From CAZCWX01 sp964502465 (GTDB lineage: Bacteria; Desulfobacterota; Binatia; Bin18), in assembly GCA_964502465.1 (NCBI GenBank), contig CAZCWX010000567.1:1-40881 (forward strand): a stretch of 40,881 nt of DNA, given 5' to 3'. The position numbers and the translations under genes are program-made. The stretch's first letter is position 1. Each line of letters opens with the position of its first letter. Below, one piece after another: positions 39,809 to 40,881 of this stretch. The notes under the pieces are model-generated. The model searched no databases. It was not told the DNA's origin and was given only the letters and a program-made list of their open reading frames with translations.

Positions 39809-40222
39809 GTGTCAACAGAAAACAAAGCGATCTTTCGCCGTTATTTCGAGGATGTGTTGAACACCGGGAATCTGGCTCTGGTAGATGAATTGATTGCCCG
39901 TCACTATGTGAGTCACTACCCGGCTGGCTATAATTATGGCGGTGGTCCAGAAGGGGTCAAACAGATTGTGACTGCCGTACGGACGGGCTTCCCTGATGTC
40001 CGCTTCGCGATTGAAGACTTGATTGCTGAAGGAGACAAGGTTGTCGGCCGTTGGACCTTTCACGGCACCCATCAAGGCGATTTTATGGGTATTCCCGCCA
40101 CTGGCAAAAAAGTCTTGGTCATGGGGATCGCGATCTACCGCGTGGCTCGCGGCAAGATCGCCGAAGCCTGGGTCGCCTGGGACGCCATGGGACTGATGCA
40201 CCAACTCGGGGTCGCTGCGTAA
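39809..40222 (+). CDS. SnoaL-like ester cyclase family protein
   Basis: This 137-residue protein follows the SnoaL/ester cyclase pattern: STENKAIFRRYFEDVLNTGNLALVDELIARHYVSH, PEGVKQIVTAVRTGFPDVRF, GRWTFHGTHQGDFMGIPATGK and EAWVAWDAMGLMHQLG. The GTG at 39809 is chosen because AAAGGAG lies just before it and the family N-terminus begins there; an ATG at 39788 would add seven residues. It may isomerise or cyclise a small substrate. A lipoprotein gene ends 23 bp before and an ATL gene begins 25 bp after. Confidence 0.88.
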   Translation: MSTENKAIFRRYFEDVLNTGNLALVDELIARHYVSHYPAGYNYGGGPEGVKQIVTAVRTGFPDVRFAIEDLIAEGDKVVGRWTFHGTHQGDFMGIPATGKKVLVMGIAIYRVARGKIAEAWVAWDAMGLMHQLGVAA

Positions 40223-40247
40223 AGATTGTCACACTATATGAGCACTG

Positions 40248-40613
40248 ATGGCTGACCGTCTCCCTCGCTTTTTCACCCACGTGTACCGTTGCGTATCGCA
40301 GATCCCGAGAGGAAAGGTGGTCACCTACGGTCAGGTTGCTGCCCTGCTGGGAGCGCCACGGGCCGCGCGAGCAGTAGGAACCGCCCTCCGCTCCTTACCT
40401 CGCCCTCTCTCTGGAAAAATTCCCTGGCAGCGGGTGATCAACGCCGCCGGAGGGATCAGTATGCGTGGTGATGTTCTCCGTGTGGAAGAGCAGCGCTGGC
40501 TGTTAGAAGGTGAAGGAGTTGAATTCGACCGTCAGGGGAAAATTGACCTGAAGAAGTACCGCTGGCCCGGCCCTCAGCACAAGAAAATCCCAGGCTGGAA
40601 AACACGCCTCTAA
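40248..40613 (+). CDS. Alkyltransferase-like (ATL) DNA-damage recognition protein
   Basis: This 121-residue protein has the DNA-binding domain of O6-alkylguanine alkyltransferases, including IPRGKVVTYGQVAALLGAPRAARAVGTAL. The acceptor Cys is replaced: the motif PCHRV reads PWQRV with Trp60. ATL proteins bind O6-alkylguanine, flip the base and hand the lesion to nucleotide excision repair without transferring the alkyl group. The short C-terminal tail is lysine- and proline-rich. It lies 2 kb downstream of the alkyltransferase fusion on the same strand. Confidence 0.9.
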   Translation: MADRLPRFFTHVYRCVSQIPRGKVVTYGQVAALLGAPRAARAVGTALRSLPRPLSGKIPWQRVINAAGGISMRGDVLRVEEQRWLLEGEGVEFDRQGKIDLKKYRWPGPQHKKIPGWKTRL

Positions 40614-40681
40614 TGAGTTTTGACACTCAAAATCGGTAAATCGGTAAGAGGTAGAGAGCCGAGACTCTGCGGATAAATCCC

Positions 40682-40753
40682 CCCGCGCGACGCGCGGCCC
40701 CCTTTGAAAAAGGGGGCGTTGCGGAGTCCCCCCTTTGAAAAAGCTTTCAGGGG
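40682..40753. repeat. Palindromic repeat cluster at the window end
   Basis: A perfect hairpin CCGCGCG-A-CGCGCGG (40682-40696) is followed by CCCCCTTT-GAA-AAAGGGGG (40698-40716) and a partial second copy, CCCCCCTTTGAAAAAG at 40728-40743. Such C-rich hairpins occur in multiple copies in related genomes. The rest of the 268-bp tail (40614-40881) has no supported gene. Confidence 0.7.
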
Positions 40754-40881
40754 TAGGGTTTTGAGTCAATGCGCGCAAGTGAATTGCCCGGGTTGTGGCA
40801 AGATCGGCTGGCCTGACGGCATACGGGGGGTAGTGCGACATACTCCAGGGGGCCGGAGGAAACCCAGGTCTTGCCAACGCA

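Noticed and set aside
40503..40877. 124-codon minus frame at the window end
   Set aside because: It runs through palindromic repeats and the 3' end of the ATL gene. No protein features are seen.

Overview
The window is a stretch of bacterial chromosome with moderate-to-high GC. It has dense genes, Shine-Dalgarno (SD) led starts and many short operons. Genes for murein recycling (amgK-murU), a murein transglycosylase, lipoproteins, a DUF1329 exported protein, HtrA and a TetR regulator indicate a Gram-negative, diderm soil or sediment organism. The mix of CoA-transferases, a MaoC hydratase, a CocE-like hydrolase, a nitroreductase and DUF1329 resembles uncultured 'Deltaproteobacteria'-like lineages such as Binatota or Tectomicrobia. 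That placement is inferred from gene content and not proven. I saw no rRNA, tRNA, CRISPR array or intact insertion sequence.

Layout: 0.1-7.3 kb holds an MltF-like transglycosylase divergent from a TetR regulator, a dodecin, an MBL-fold hydrolase, a PolB-like 3'-5' exonuclease, a small conserved protein, a TrpB2 tryptophan synthase and a small lipoprotein. 7.4-10.4 kb holds a CocE/NonD hydrolase and an NAD-dependent epimerase. 10.4-14.0 kb is an accessory patch: an AT-rich spacer, two PD-(D/E)XK nuclease-like genes with a 59-residue membrane protein, a small conserved protein, a truncated HsdR remnant, repeats and a PIN-domain toxin-antitoxin pair. 14.0-20.4 kb is core: a glutamine amidotransferase, amgK-murU and pgpA-cinA-thpR-recA. 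20.5-29.0 kb is acyl-CoA and exported-protein metabolism: two unlike CoA-transferases, a zinc alcohol dehydrogenase, an SH3/coiled-coil membrane protein, a gamma-glutamyltransferase homologue and DUF1329. 29.2-33.8 kb is a two-component system followed by an HtrA protease and a DedA membrane protein. 33.9-40.6 kb holds small exported proteins, a MaoC hydratase, a nitroreductase and a DNA-alkylation gene group.

The most striking system is at 36.65-38.26 kb. An ECF sigma factor is followed 4 bp later by one 325-residue protein. That protein joins an HxxxCxxC anti-sigma zinc motif, a complete O6-alkylguanine-DNA alkyltransferase (PCHRV active site, Asn hinge) and a C-terminal four-cysteine Ada-type zinc module. 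This looks like an anti-sigma factor fused to the DNA-repair enzyme and to a possible methylation sensor, in other words an adaptive alkylation response built on an ECF sigma factor instead of AraC-type Ada. A perfect 8+8 bp inverted repeat lies upstream of it. An alkyltransferase-like (ATL) gene with Trp in place of the acceptor Cys lies 2 kb downstream. A second regulatory unit is the two-component system: three TTCTCAT repeats with an exact 11-bp period sit just before htrA, as expected for an OmpR/PhoB-family regulator site.
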